Assembly (NCBI GenBank): GCA_903957365.1
Contig: CAJBPB010000117.1
Coordinates: 1 to 34,746, forward strand
From: an uncultured Bacteroidota bacterium
GTDB taxonomy: Bacteria; Bacteroidota; Bacteroidia; Bacteroidales; F082
Reading direction: 5' to 3'
DNA length: 34,746 nt
Part shown: piece by piece, positions 8,433-17,548 of the stretch
How the letters are laid out: each line of letters starts with the position of its first letter
How positions within the stretch are numbered: the first letter of the stretch is position 1
Translations under genes and position numbers: made by a program
The notes under the pieces: generated by a model
Database searches by the model: none
What the model saw: the letters and a program-made list of their open reading frames with translations, nothing else
Told to the model about the DNA's origin: nothing

Positions 8433-8999
8433 TCACTTCAAAATTTCTTTGGAAAGAATTTTTCTTAACCATGGAGTTATAATCAGAACAAACAGGATTT
8501 TCAACGAATCAGCCAGAATGTAATTTACATAGATTGCTTTGGTGCTGATCCATAATTCAGGAAAATTAAAATACATCCACATGATACCCAGGCTATGGAT
8601 CGTAAGTGACCCGGTAAGCAGTGCGACGAGATCTGAACTGAAATGTCTGAATCTTTCCGAAATTCCTCCAATAAGCCAGGCCGCTGCCATAAATCCAACC
8701 AGATAACCACCGGTTGGTCCGTAGATATGTTGAAATCCACCGCTGCCTCCCGAAAATACCGGTAATCCGGCAAGACCTGAAAGAACATACATAGTTGTGG
8801 CAATCAATGCTTTGTTTCTTCCTAGAATCAATCCGGCCAGGTAAATAAACACTGTTGTCATCACAATAGGCGTTTGGCCGGTCGGGATACGGATTTGGGC
8901 CCCCAGACATATCAGTCCGGTAAACATAAGAATAGGTAAAATCGTTTTTACATGATACCATTCAGGATTTGAAACAGATGACTTAAGTTTGTTTTTCAC
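8433..8999 (-). CDS. bioY: BioY-family biotin transporter S component
   Basis: This 188-residue membrane protein has about six hydrophobic segments. The BioY signature is clear: 'GLAGLPVFSGGSGG' (75-88) followed by 'GPTGGYLVGF' (94-103), preceded by 'GQTPIVMTTVFIYLAGLILG'. BioY is the substrate-binding S component of ECF transporters and imports biotin with or without an ECF ATPase module. No ECF A or T genes and no bio genes are nearby. Its ATG overlaps the stop codon of the upstream VOC gene by 4 bp, so the two are translationally coupled. Confidence 0.93.
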   Translation of the reverse strand: MKNKLKSSVSNPEWYHVKTILPILMFTGLICLGAQIRIPTGQTPIVMTTVFIYLAGLILGRNKALIATTMYVLSGLAGLPVFSGGSGGFQHIYGPTGGYLVGFMAAAWLIGGISERFRHFSSDLVALLTGSLTIHSLGIMWMYFNFPELWISTKAIYVNYILADSLKILFVLIITPWLRKILSKEILK

Positions 9000-9406
9000 T
9001 TAGTGCTTTCTATTGGTTCAATCATATCCCATTGATTGCCATATAAATCAGCGAAAACCAATACTTTTCCATAGGGTTCATTGGATGGTTCCCTGATGAT
9101 TTTTACTTCATTTTTGAGCAGATTCATATAATCACGATCAAGGTTATCGGTATAAAGAAACAGAAAAACCCGCCCGCCCGTCTGATTGCCGATGAAACTG
9201 CGTTGTTCGTTGTCGGATGCCTGTGCAAGCAAAAGTGAACAACCTTCCGAACCCTGTGGTGTGACAACAACCCATCGTTTTGTTTCGGTAAGTTGCGTGT
9301 CTTCGCTCAGGGTGAAATTCAGTTTATCTGTATAGAAATGAATGGCATCATCATAATCGGACACCAGCAAACTGATCAGTGCAATACGTTGTTTCATATT
9401 ATGCAT
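8996..9406 (-). CDS. VOC/glyoxalase-fold protein
   Basis: This 136-residue protein of the vicinal oxygen chelate superfamily has paired beta-alpha-beta-beta-beta units: 'YDDAIHFYTDKLNFTL' near the N-terminus and 'EPYGKVLVFADLYGNQWDMIEP' near the C-terminus. The family includes glyoxalases, dioxygenases and resistance proteins. The substrate cannot be told from sequence, and this short form is close to the uncharacterised 'glyoxalase family protein' group. An alternative start at Met4 (9397) gives the common N-terminus 'MKQRIALISLLV' and is equally plausible. It overlaps bioY by 4 bp. carB ends 119 bp upstream with no terminator visible between them. Confidence 0.9.
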   Translation of the reverse strand: MHNMKQRIALISLLVSDYDDAIHFYTDKLNFTLSEDTQLTETKRWVVVTPQGSEGCSLLLAQASDNEQRSFIGNQTGGRVFLFLYTDNLDRDYMNLLKNEVKIIREPSNEPYGKVLVFADLYGNQWDMIEPIESTK

Positions 9407-9525
9407 TATTGATATTTATCTGCAGAAATCCTGCTCTTCTTCACTGAATTTTGGTTTTTGCCAGATACAAGATTCCTTTTGAAAGGTCAATGGCTGTTAC
9501 CTTTTGGGCTTTACACTTTACACTT

Positions 9526-12500
9526 TTAATACTCTCCCCAGCTCTTTATTTTCAAATCTTCCATGGTGTATTTCGAAATGGCATAAATGAAAGCACTTGC
9601 CAAACGCGCATTGGTAATTAATGGCACATTGAAATCAACCGCAGCACGACGGATGGTGTAATCGTTGTCAAGTTCCTCCTCACTTAAATCTTTTGGAATG
9701 TTAATCACCAGATCGATTTGTCTGCTTCGGATCAGGTCATAGGCATTCGGACTTTCTTTCACATCGGGCCAGTTTACCATGATAGACGGGATATTATTCT
9801 CCTGAAAAAACAGATGTGTACCTTTGGTCGCGTAAAGCTGGTAACCATTGGTCGCAAGATAATTGGCGCTGATGATGAGTTCCGTTTTAGAGCGCATCGG
9901 GCCTGAAGATATCAGAATATTTTTCTTTGGAATCCGGTACCCGACTGATAGCATGGCTTTCAATATAGCCTCATAATAGTCATCTCCCAAACAGCCCACT
10001 TCACCTGTGGAAGCCATGTCAACACCCAGCACAGGATCAGCTTTACTTAACCGTGAAAAAGAAAACTGCGGTGCTTTTACACCAATATAATCTATATCAA
10101 AGAGTGATTTATTTGGTTTTTCTACTTTTTGCCCAAGCATGATCCGGGTGGCATAGTCGATGAAATTTGTCTTTAAAACCTTTGAAACAAAAGGCAGACT
10201 TCTGGATGCCCTCAGGTTACATTCAATTACCTTAATATCATTGTCTTTGGCCAGAAACTGAATATTGAATGGTCCGCTGATCTGTAATTCTTCCGCAATC
10301 TGGCGACTGATTTTTTTGATACGTCTGATCGTTTCCACATACACTTTTTGTGGAGGAAACATGATGGTGGCATCGCCTGAATGCACGCCGGCAAACTCGA
10401 TATGTTCCGAAATTGCATAAAGAATGATGTTTCCTTTGTCAGCAACGGCGTCCATTTCAATCTCTTTGGTATCGGTCATAAACTTTGATACAACTACGGG
10501 GTATTGTTTAGATACCAGTGTAGCCAGATCAAGGAAATATTGTAACTCACTTTTGTTTGAAACAATGTTCATTGCCGCACCTGAAAGTACATACGAAGGT
10601 CTGATAAGCACCGGATAACCAACCTCTTCAGTGAATTCAAAAATCCCCTTCATATCCGTAAGTTCTCTCCATAATGGTTGGTCAACACCAATTTTATCGA
10701 GCATCTCGCTGAATTTGTACCGGTTTTCAGCCCGGTCGATCGATTGGGCAGATGTGCCAAGCAGTTTGATGTTCTGATTATGCAGACGCATTGCCAGATT
10801 ATTGGGTATTTGTCCGCCAGTTGAAACAATCACGCCAAATGGATTTTCAAGTTCTGCAATATCCATCACGCGTTCCAGACTCAGTTCATCAAAATACAAT
10901 CGGTTGCAAACATCGTAATCAGTGCTCACTGTTTCAGGATTGTAATTGATCATTACTGAACGGAAACCTGATTTTTCAATGGTTTGCAGGGCATTAACGC
11001 CTGACCAGTCAAATTCGACACTGCTTCCGATGCGATAGGCACCTGATCCCAAAACAATAACAGACCGGTTGTCATTTTCGAAAACGATATCATGCTCTGC
11101 ACCATGGTATGTAAGATATAAGTAATTGGTAGCTGCTGGATATTCCGCTGCCAGTGTATCAATCTGTTTCACAAATGGTACCACACCACGGTCTTTGCGA
11201 TACTGTCTGATTTTCAGTATATCGTTGTCATTACGGCCCATGTTTTCCGATTTAAACAACAGTCTGACAAGCTGAAAATCAGAGAAACCAGCTTTCTTGG
11301 CTTCCTGAAGGATGTCAAGAGGAAGAGATTCTAATCCTGAAAACTGTGTGAGTTCCATCTCTAATTGATGGATATGCATCAGTTTGGATAGGAACCAACG
11401 GTCGATTTTTGTTTTCTCATACACCTGTTCTACTGTCCAGCCTTCTTTGAAAGCCTGTCCGATCACAAAAATACGCGTGTCAGTCGGATTGGAAAGTGAC
11501 GATTCAATATCTTCCACAACCAATTCCTTGTTTGCTGCAAATCCATGCATGCCCGAACCGATCATCCGCAACCCTTTCTGAATGCATTCTTCAAATGATC
11601 TTCCGATGGCCATCACTTCCCCCACACTTTTCATGCTGGAACCAATTTCCTTTGACACGCCCTGAAACTTATTCAGATCCCAGCGGGGAATCTTACAGAC
11701 AAGATAATCCAAAGCGGGTTCAAAAAAGGCCGGGGTTGTTTTGGTGACGCTGTTTTTCAACTCATGTAGTCCAAATCCCAACGCCAGTTTTGCTGCCACA
11801 AAAGCGAGCGGATAACCGGTTGCCTTGGAAGCCAGTGCACTCGATCGCGACAAACGGGCATTCACCTCAATTACACGGTAATCTTCCGAATGGGGATCAA
11901 GGGCATATTGCACGTTGCACTCTCCGATGATACCCACTCTTTTAACAATTTCGATAGATATTTTGCGCAATTTGTGGTATTCGCTGTTGGTCAGCGTTTG
12001 GGATGGAGCCACCACAATACTCTCACCTGTGTGTATGCCAAGCGGATCGAAGTTCTCCATATTGCACACCGTCAGGCAGTTATTGTATTGATCTCTGACT
12101 ACTTCATATTCAACCTCTTTCCAGCCTTTCAACGATTCTTCAACCAAAACCTGGTTTGAATATGAAAATGCTTTTTCGGTTAATTGTCTGAGTTCCTGCA
12201 TGGTGTTACAGAACCCGCTGCCTTGTCCGCCCAGGGTGAATGCCGCTCTCACAATCATTGGAAAACCAATCGTTTCGGCGGCTTTCAAAGCATCTTCCAT
12301 TGATGTCACAGCAATAGATTTGGGTGTTTTGATTTCGATACCATGTAACAGATTGGCGAATTTTTCGCGGTCTTCCGTTTCGATGATCGCTTCTACCGGT
12401 GTGCCTAATACTTTAAGATTATATTTCTTCAGAATACCGGTCTGATACAATTCAATGCCGCAGTTTAAAGCGGTCTGGCCTCCAAAAGCGAGCAGAATAC

Positions 12501-12744
12501 CTTCCGGTTTTTCTTTTTCAATGATTTTCTCAACAAAAAATGCTGTCACAGGCAGATAATAAATAATATCTGCAATTTCTTCAGATGTTTGAACCGTCGC
12601 GATATTCGGATTGATCAGAACCGTTGTGATTCCTTCTTCTTTCAAAGCTTTCAGAGCCTGCGAGCCACTATAATCAAATTCACCTGCTTCGCCAATCTTG
12701 AGTGCGCCGGAACCCAGCACCAGTACTTTTTTTATTTTTTCCAT
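9526..12744 (-). CDS. carB: Carbamoyl-phosphate synthase large subunit
   Basis: This 1072-residue protein is full length for CarB. It makes carbamoyl phosphate from bicarbonate, two ATP and ammonia channelled from CarA, feeding arginine and pyrimidine synthesis. It has the internal duplication expected: 'VLVLGSGALKIGEAGEFDYSG' near the start and 'VIVLGSGAYRIGSSVEFDWSG' in the second half. Each copy begins a half with an ATP-grasp domain (about 130-330 and 670-870). An oligomerisation region lies between them and the C-terminal MGS-like allosteric domain begins about residue 945. The ATG lies inside carA, with a 13-bp overlap of the two frames, so translation is probably coupled. Confidence 0.98.
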   Translation of the reverse strand: MEKIKKVLVLGSGALKIGEAGEFDYSGSQALKALKEEGITTVLINPNIATVQTSEEIADIIYYLPVTAFFVEKIIEKEKPEGILLAFGGQTALNCGIELYQTGILKKYNLKVLGTPVEAIIETEDREKFANLLHGIEIKTPKSIAVTSMEDALKAAETIGFPMIVRAAFTLGGQGSGFCNTMQELRQLTEKAFSYSNQVLVEESLKGWKEVEYEVVRDQYNNCLTVCNMENFDPLGIHTGESIVVAPSQTLTNSEYHKLRKISIEIVKRVGIIGECNVQYALDPHSEDYRVIEVNARLSRSSALASKATGYPLAFVAAKLALGFGLHELKNSVTKTTPAFFEPALDYLVCKIPRWDLNKFQGVSKEIGSSMKSVGEVMAIGRSFEECIQKGLRMIGSGMHGFAANKELVVEDIESSLSNPTDTRIFVIGQAFKEGWTVEQVYEKTKIDRWFLSKLMHIHQLEMELTQFSGLESLPLDILQEAKKAGFSDFQLVRLLFKSENMGRNDNDILKIRQYRKDRGVVPFVKQIDTLAAEYPAATNYLYLTYHGAEHDIVFENDNRSVIVLGSGAYRIGSSVEFDWSGVNALQTIEKSGFRSVMINYNPETVSTDYDVCNRLYFDELSLERVMDIAELENPFGVIVSTGGQIPNNLAMRLHNQNIKLLGTSAQSIDRAENRYKFSEMLDKIGVDQPLWRELTDMKGIFEFTEEVGYPVLIRPSYVLSGAAMNIVSNKSELQYFLDLATLVSKQYPVVVSKFMTDTKEIEMDAVADKGNIILYAISEHIEFAGVHSGDATIMFPPQKVYVETIRRIKKISRQIAEELQISGPFNIQFLAKDNDIKVIECNLRASRSLPFVSKVLKTNFIDYATRIMLGQKVEKPNKSLFDIDYIGVKAPQFSFSRLSKADPVLGVDMASTGEVGCLGDDYYEAILKAMLSVGYRIPKKNILISSGPMRSKTELIISANYLATNGYQLYATKGTHLFFQENNIPSIMVNWPDVKESPNAYDLIRSRQIDLVINIPKDLSEEELDNDYTIRRAAVDFNVPLITNARLASAFIYAISKYTMEDLKIKSWGEY

Positions 12745-13817
12745 GTTTCAATTGCCTTGATAAAATCACCAAATAAGAAAGATGTGTCGGTTGGGCCACT
12801 TGATGCCTCCGGATGAAATTGTGTTGTAAACCAAGGTTTTACACTATGTTTTAGTCCTTCGTTGCTGTTGTCATTCAGGTTGATGAAAAAGGCATTCCAG
12901 TCCTCCGGAATACTTTCATTATCCACTGCATAACCATGGTTTTGTGATGTCAGATAGGCATGAGGTGTCACGGCCTGAATCACGGGTTGGTTGTGACTGC
13001 GGTGACCAAATTTCAGTTTATAGGTATGTGCTCCCGATGCGAGTGCCAGCAACTGATGACCCAGACAGATTCCGAAGATCGGATAATCGGCTTTTAAAGC
13101 GTCTCTCAGATTCTCAATGGTTTGATTGCATTGCACAGGATCGCCCGGACCATTGGAAATGAATAATCCGTCAAACTCATCCTCCTGAAAGCGATAATCC
13201 CAGGGAACCCTTATTACCGTTGTATTGTATTGAAGCAGATATCGGATGATATTGTTTTTTACACCGCAATCGACGAGCATGATTCTGATATCACCATCAC
13301 CGTAAACGATTTTTCCGGAGGTGCTTACTTCGCTCACCAGATTACGCAAACCAGGGTCATCAAAAGGAAGATCTTCATCAAATATAATTTTGGCGAGCAT
13401 ACACCCATGATCACGGATGTGTTTGGTTAACTGGCGTGTATCGATACCAAACAAGGCTGGAATTTTCTCTTCTTTGAGCCATTCGCCCAGACTTTTTGCT
13501 GCATTCCAGTGATTGTAACTTTCGGAATAATCTGAAATAATCAATCCCTTTGCGTGAATCCGGTCTGATTCAAAAAAAGCTGAAAGTTCATTTTGTATGG
13601 TATTAGCCGGAACGCCATAGTTGCCAATCGAAGGATAGGTGAGCACAATAATCTGACCACGATAGGAGGGGTCGGTTAAACTTTCAGGATAACCAGTCAT
13701 GGCAGTGTTGAAAACAATTTCTCCTGCCACCGGGGCCTCATGCCCGAATGATTTGCCTTCAAATGTGCTTCCGTCCTCAAGCACAAGTGTCGCTTTCCGG
13801 TAAATTAGTTTATTCAT
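12732..13817 (-). CDS. carA: Carbamoyl-phosphate synthase small (glutaminase) subunit
   Basis: This 361-residue protein is complete for CarA. The N-terminal CPSase domain has 'GEIVFNTAMTGYPESLTDPS' (32-51). The C-terminal class I glutamine amidotransferase domain has the catalytic Cys251 in 'GICLGHQLLALA' and His335/Glu337 in 'TTQFHPEAS'. It hydrolyses glutamine and passes ammonia to CarB. It overlaps carB by 13 bp. Immediately upstream are an intrinsic terminator hairpin and a short leader ORF, suggesting control by attenuation. Confidence 0.98.
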   Translation of the reverse strand: MNKLIYRKATLVLEDGSTFEGKSFGHEAPVAGEIVFNTAMTGYPESLTDPSYRGQIIVLTYPSIGNYGVPANTIQNELSAFFESDRIHAKGLIISDYSESYNHWNAAKSLGEWLKEEKIPALFGIDTRQLTKHIRDHGCMLAKIIFDEDLPFDDPGLRNLVSEVSTSGKIVYGDGDIRIMLVDCGVKNNIIRYLLQYNTTVIRVPWDYRFQEDEFDGLFISNGPGDPVQCNQTIENLRDALKADYPIFGICLGHQLLALASGAHTYKLKFGHRSHNQPVIQAVTPHAYLTSQNHGYAVDNESIPEDWNAFFINLNDNSNEGLKHSVKPWFTTQFHPEASSGPTDTSFLFGDFIKAIETWKK

Positions 13818-13917
13818 AGTTGTGGGTAAAAAATAAAAAAGACGGTTGAAAAACCGTCTTTAAAACAATATATCTATATGATTCTGAGTCTGAAAAGAAT
13901 TGTTGTGCAACAAACAT
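13810..13917 (-). CDS. Possible carAB leader peptide, 35 codons
   Basis: An ATG at 13917-13915 opens a 35-residue frame starting MFVAQQFFSDSESYRY. It reads through the whole terminator hairpin and U-tract and ends with TAA at 13812-13810, overlapping the first 8 bases of carA. It is Phe/Tyr-rich and has no run of Arg codons, so it is not a classical arginine attenuator. Its position, spanning the terminator, is like the PyrL leader of E. coli pyrBI. A chance frame in AT-rich DNA is a serious alternative, and no Shine-Dalgarno sequence supports it. Confidence 0.3.
   Translation of the reverse strand: MFVAQQFFSDSESYRYIVLKTVFQPSFLFFTHNYE
13828..13861 (-). terminator. Intrinsic terminator/attenuator in the carAB leader
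   Basis: On the minus strand a perfect 10-bp stem AAAGACGGTT / AACCGTCTTT (13861-13852 with 13847-13838) encloses a 4-nt loop and runs into a U-rich tract (13840-13828, one A inside). It ends only about 10-20 nt before the carA ATG at 13817. That leaves no room for a promoter between terminator and gene, so carAB transcripts must pass through it. Confidence 0.8.
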
Positions 13918-13936
13918 TCGTTATTCAATTTGATGG

Positions 13937-13944
13937 CAAAGATA
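13937..13944 (-). promoter_or_regulatory. Candidate -7 element for carAB
   Basis: TATCTTTG on the minus strand (13944-13937) matches TAnnTTTG exactly. It would start a leader of about 110 nt covering the short ORF and the terminator. No TTG is found at a normal spacing upstream, so the -33 part is weak. Confidence 0.45.
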
Positions 13945-14036
13945 GAATGATTCTGCAATAATGCGTTATCTCAAGGTGTAAATTTGGTCTGATTTTCATC
14001 AGGTTTGACATGTACAATTTATTTTGATCTGCAACT

Positions 14037-17000
14037 TCAATTTTGCCGGTCTGGCTTTTTTGATAAATAAGTGTCAATCAATTTTAGTAAATCATCTTTT
14101 TTCACAGGTTTGCTAAGATAATCGGTACAGCCTGATTTAATCGCTTTGACGCGATCGTATAGCTGAGCAAATGCTGTGAGTGCAATTATCGGTACGTTTT
14201 TATTGAACTTTCTGATTTCTGTTGTGGCAGTGAAACCATCAAGTACTGGCATTTTTAAATCCATCAGAATCATGTCAATATCTTTGGTGGAACGACAGAT
14301 TTCAATGGCTTCCTCTCCATTTGAGGCATGAATAATCTTGTTATTGGTCTTTGACATAGAGATCTTCGCATAAGTGAAATTAGCCTCATCATCCTCGGCT
14401 ATCAATATTTTGTAATTGTGTTGTGGTTTGGGAACAATTTCAATTTCAAGGTCAACCGGCTTCTCCTGAACAATGGTATGGTTGTGGACAGGAATTACGA
14501 AACTGAACGAACTACCTTCATTCTCAATACTTTTTACTTTTATTTCACTACCCATTTTCGAAGCAAAATCATCACACAACAAGAGCCCCAGACCCGTACT
14601 AGGTTCGTCTTCGGTACCTTTTCGATTTGATTTTTTGTCAATTTTAAAAAGATTATCCAGCAGTTGCTCGCTCATTCCAATGCCATTGTCACTTACGGTC
14701 AGTTCTATTTTTTCATTATCAGCTGACTTTGAAGTAATGATCACTTCCCCTTTCCGGTTTGTAAATTTAATGGCATTGGCAATCAGGTTTCTAATTACTG
14801 TCTGCAACATATAATGGTCGGTATAAACAAGCTGTGATTCAGGAACATTGAAACGGATTGAAATTTCCTTTTTCATCGCCAGATCCGAAAAAGTCAACAA
14901 TGTATCTGTAATCAGCTCCCTGAGTTTGATTGTTTCAGGAGCAAAATAGACCATCCCGCGCTGGACGCGTGACCATTCGAGCAGATTTTCCAATAAATTA
15001 AACAGATTAATGGCTGAACGTTTCATGTTTTCGGCAATGGTTTGAATTTCACCGATACTCATGGTATGCAGTTCCTCTACCATCAGTTCGGTAAAGCCAA
15101 GAAATGCGTTGAACGGACTGCGGAGATCATGGGCAATAATGGAGAAAAACTTATCTTTTGTTGCATTAAGCTCCCTGAGTTCATTTTCGCTCTGACGGAT
15201 TTCATTCTCCATTTTTTTTCTGACAGTAATGTCCTGCCCCTGCGCAATGGTGGCAAGCGGTGTTTCACCATCAGATTCAAAAAGTGTGGCTGAATTCCAA
15301 AGCAAAGTCCGGATAGAAGTATCACGATGCAGTATTTCGATCTCAACAGTCTCCCATCGTTCGCCTGTAAGTGTTTTCCGGATCAAATCCATTGATTTTG
15401 AAGCAAGCTCAGGTGGGAAAAGTATTTCGAGAGATTGTCCCAGCACTTCATTTTCAAAATATCCTGTAATGTACTCAAAAGCATGATTAAAACGCGTTAT
15501 GTTGAATTTAGGGTCCCAGACAATGATGGGGGCATTGGCATAATTGATGAGGTTTTCGAGGTATAAATTAGATCTGTGAAGTGTTTCCTGTGCCTGTTTA
15601 CGTTCCAGTTCGGCAGATGCACGTACAGCGACAAGTTTCAGCAGAGTTTCAGCCAGCGAAATGTTTTTAAGTGGTTTACGGCCAATAACAGCGATAAGTC
15701 CGATTGGTTTGCCATCAAAGCTCCAGAGCGTGGTGCCGGCATAACTTACTGCTTTCAAATCCTGCAACGCTGTATCATAGGGAAATAACTGACAAACATC
15801 TTCCGGAAAACAACAGATGGTTTTACCGACGACATCTCCACAAGGTGTTTCTTTTAATGCATAGGAAACATTGGTGTCAAATTTTCCGTCATTGTAAATG
15901 GCAACAGTTTGTGCTTTCAGACCATCTCCTTCCAGTCGGTCGATACACACATATTCCATTTCAAGATTTACTGCGAGATACTGAGCCAATGATTCGAAAA
16001 AATCAACACCAGATCCCGGATGTCCGCTATGTAAGAGAAAAGTCTGGGCATTTTCGAGTTGCTTGCGGTTGGTGATATCGCGCCAGGTAATAAATAACGC
16101 CGGTTTCCCTGATAACTGCATTTTCGCGATTGAGATCTCGACATACAGGTCAGATCCGTCAAACCTTCTGTGCATCCATTCAAATGTCATATAGCCTTTT
16201 TCTAAGGCGTAGTCCATTTTTTCGATAGAAGATTCATATGATTTTTTGCCATCAGGTTGAAATTCGGGCGAGAGGGAATCAGGTGATTTCCCGATTATCT
16301 GTGAACGGTCTGCCCGAAGCATTGCCTCGGTTGCATGGTTGCAATCAACTATAGTTTTATCTACAATAATAAGATAGGAATCAGGCGAATTCATGAATAA
16401 AACACGGTGTTTTTCTTCACTTTCTTTGAGTTCAATGTCAGCCATTTTTTGATGGGTAATGTCGTTGTAAATAATCGCAACACCATAACCTTCGATTGGC
16501 ACCGGAACAGCAGACACATTAAGCCAGGTGATCTGGTCTTTGCTTTTTACAATCCCCATTTCTACATTGGAGATGAGTTTATTTTCATTAAATGCCCGTA
16601 CACTTGCATATTCTTCAACAGGCATGGGTGTTCCACTGGTTGAGATAATTTTCCATTCATCATCGCTGATCTTTCTTTTCTCCTGTTCTTCGCGGGTGAT
16701 ACCCAATAATTGTGCTGCAATTTCATTGGTTTCAATAATTTGTCCCTGAGAATCGGAAACGGTAATCCCTATAGGAAATGAGTCGATAAGAATCTTGTAC
16801 TTTGAAAGACTGATTCGTAACGCGTTTTCGGTTTCTCTTCTGTCGGTAATATCCCTTGCCGCCGCATAAATTCTTTTTCCCTTTGGATATGACCTCCATT
16901 CGATAAAACGATAGGTACCATCCTGTTTGCGGTAACGGTTTACAAAACTCAGCAGTGTTTCCTGGTCAGATAGTTTTGAAAGCACATCTATCGTGGGTTG

Positions 17001-17537
17001 TACATCTTCAGGGTGGATGAAGTCAAAAAACCTCCTCTGCTTCAGTTCGTCGGTCGGATATCCAAGAAAATCGGACCATGCCGCGTTTGTTTTGACAAAG
17101 TTTCCTTCATAGTCAGCAATACACAGCAAATCAGGATTCACCGAAAAGAAATTTTCAAGTTCTTCATTCATTTGTCTTTCCTGCGTGATGTCGGTAAGGA
17201 TGGCTGCAAAATAATTCTTTTCAAGCCTGTAAAACTGCAATTTAAATACCTTATTCAGTTTCCCGGCATTGATTTCGATTTCGTCAGAGCCATCCGCGGG
17301 CAAGTCTTCGAATAAACTCATCCAGTTTGTATTGCTGTTTGAAAGTGTTGTTAAAATCTGTACGATACTTTTATTGAGTATTTCAGTTGCAGACTGCTCA
17401 ATCAGCATTGCAAAAATTTTGTTTACTTCGATGATGACGATGTCAACAGTTTTCCCGGATTCGTCAACCGTTTGTCTGAGATTTGCAAAACCTATTGGTG
17501 CATTCTCAAGTATTTTATTAAAATTGCCAGTTTTCAT
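14037..17537 (-). CDS. PAS/GAF hybrid histidine kinase with C-terminal receiver
   Basis: This 1166-residue kinase has no membrane segment and is probably cytoplasmic. Order of domains: a PAS-like region (about 5-115), PAS (123-235), PAS (243-368), PAS (373-495), GAF (503-645), PAS (657-780), HisKA with phospho-acceptor His803 in 'IIAHDLRSPF', HATPase (905-1016; N-box 'NLIANAIKFT', 'DNGIGM', 'STGLGL'), and receiver (1042-1156; acidic Glu1048/Asp1049/Asp1050, Asp1093, Thr1121, Lys1143, all intact). The ATP lid carries the 'RKGTE.E' insert shared with the two other 'AHDLRSPF' kinases here. It starts 11 bp after the giant kinase gene, so the two are probably co-transcribed. The signal is unknown. 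The receiver is competent for phosphorelay, but no Hpt protein is seen. Confidence 0.93.
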   Translation of the reverse strand: MKTGNFNKILENAPIGFANLRQTVDESGKTVDIVIIEVNKIFAMLIEQSATEILNKSIVQILTTLSNSNTNWMSLFEDLPADGSDEIEINAGKLNKVFKLQFYRLEKNYFAAILTDITQERQMNEELENFFSVNPDLLCIADYEGNFVKTNAAWSDFLGYPTDELKQRRFFDFIHPEDVQPTIDVLSKLSDQETLLSFVNRYRKQDGTYRFIEWRSYPKGKRIYAAARDITDRRETENALRISLSKYKILIDSFPIGITVSDSQGQIIETNEIAAQLLGITREEQEKRKISDDEWKIISTSGTPMPVEEYASVRAFNENKLISNVEMGIVKSKDQITWLNVSAVPVPIEGYGVAIIYNDITHQKMADIELKESEEKHRVLFMNSPDSYLIIVDKTIVDCNHATEAMLRADRSQIIGKSPDSLSPEFQPDGKKSYESSIEKMDYALEKGYMTFEWMHRRFDGSDLYVEISIAKMQLSGKPALFITWRDITNRKQLENAQTFLLHSGHPGSGVDFFESLAQYLAVNLEMEYVCIDRLEGDGLKAQTVAIYNDGKFDTNVSYALKETPCGDVVGKTICCFPEDVCQLFPYDTALQDLKAVSYAGTTLWSFDGKPIGLIAVIGRKPLKNISLAETLLKLVAVRASAELERKQAQETLHRSNLYLENLINYANAPIIVWDPKFNITRFNHAFEYITGYFENEVLGQSLEILFPPELASKSMDLIRKTLTGERWETVEIEILHRDTSIRTLLWNSATLFESDGETPLATIAQGQDITVRKKMENEIRQSENELRELNATKDKFFSIIAHDLRSPFNAFLGFTELMVEELHTMSIGEIQTIAENMKRSAINLFNLLENLLEWSRVQRGMVYFAPETIKLRELITDTLLTFSDLAMKKEISIRFNVPESQLVYTDHYMLQTVIRNLIANAIKFTNRKGEVIITSKSADNEKIELTVSDNGIGMSEQLLDNLFKIDKKSNRKGTEDEPSTGLGLLLCDDFASKMGSEIKVKSIENEGSSFSFVIPVHNHTIVQEKPVDLEIEIVPKPQHNYKILIAEDDEANFTYAKISMSKTNNKIIHASNGEEAIEICRSTKDIDMILMDLKMPVLDGFTATTEIRKFNKNVPIIALTAFAQLYDRVKAIKSGCTDYLSKPVKKDDLLKLIDTYLSKKPDRQN

Positions 17538-17548
17538 AGCATATTCAA

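Noticed and set aside
8525-8961. Other-frame ORFs of 92 and 122 codons inside bioY
   Set aside because: They lie within a well-recognised BioY gene and show no family motif.
9407-9525. Terminator between carB and the VOC gene
   Set aside because: Only a weak AAAGGT/ACCTTT pairing with a long loop is present and no T-tract follows.
13986-14004. CTGAT/ATCAG hairpin after the 1166-residue kinase
   Set aside because: The stem is only 5 bp and no U-tract follows on the minus strand, so it is unlikely to terminate transcription.
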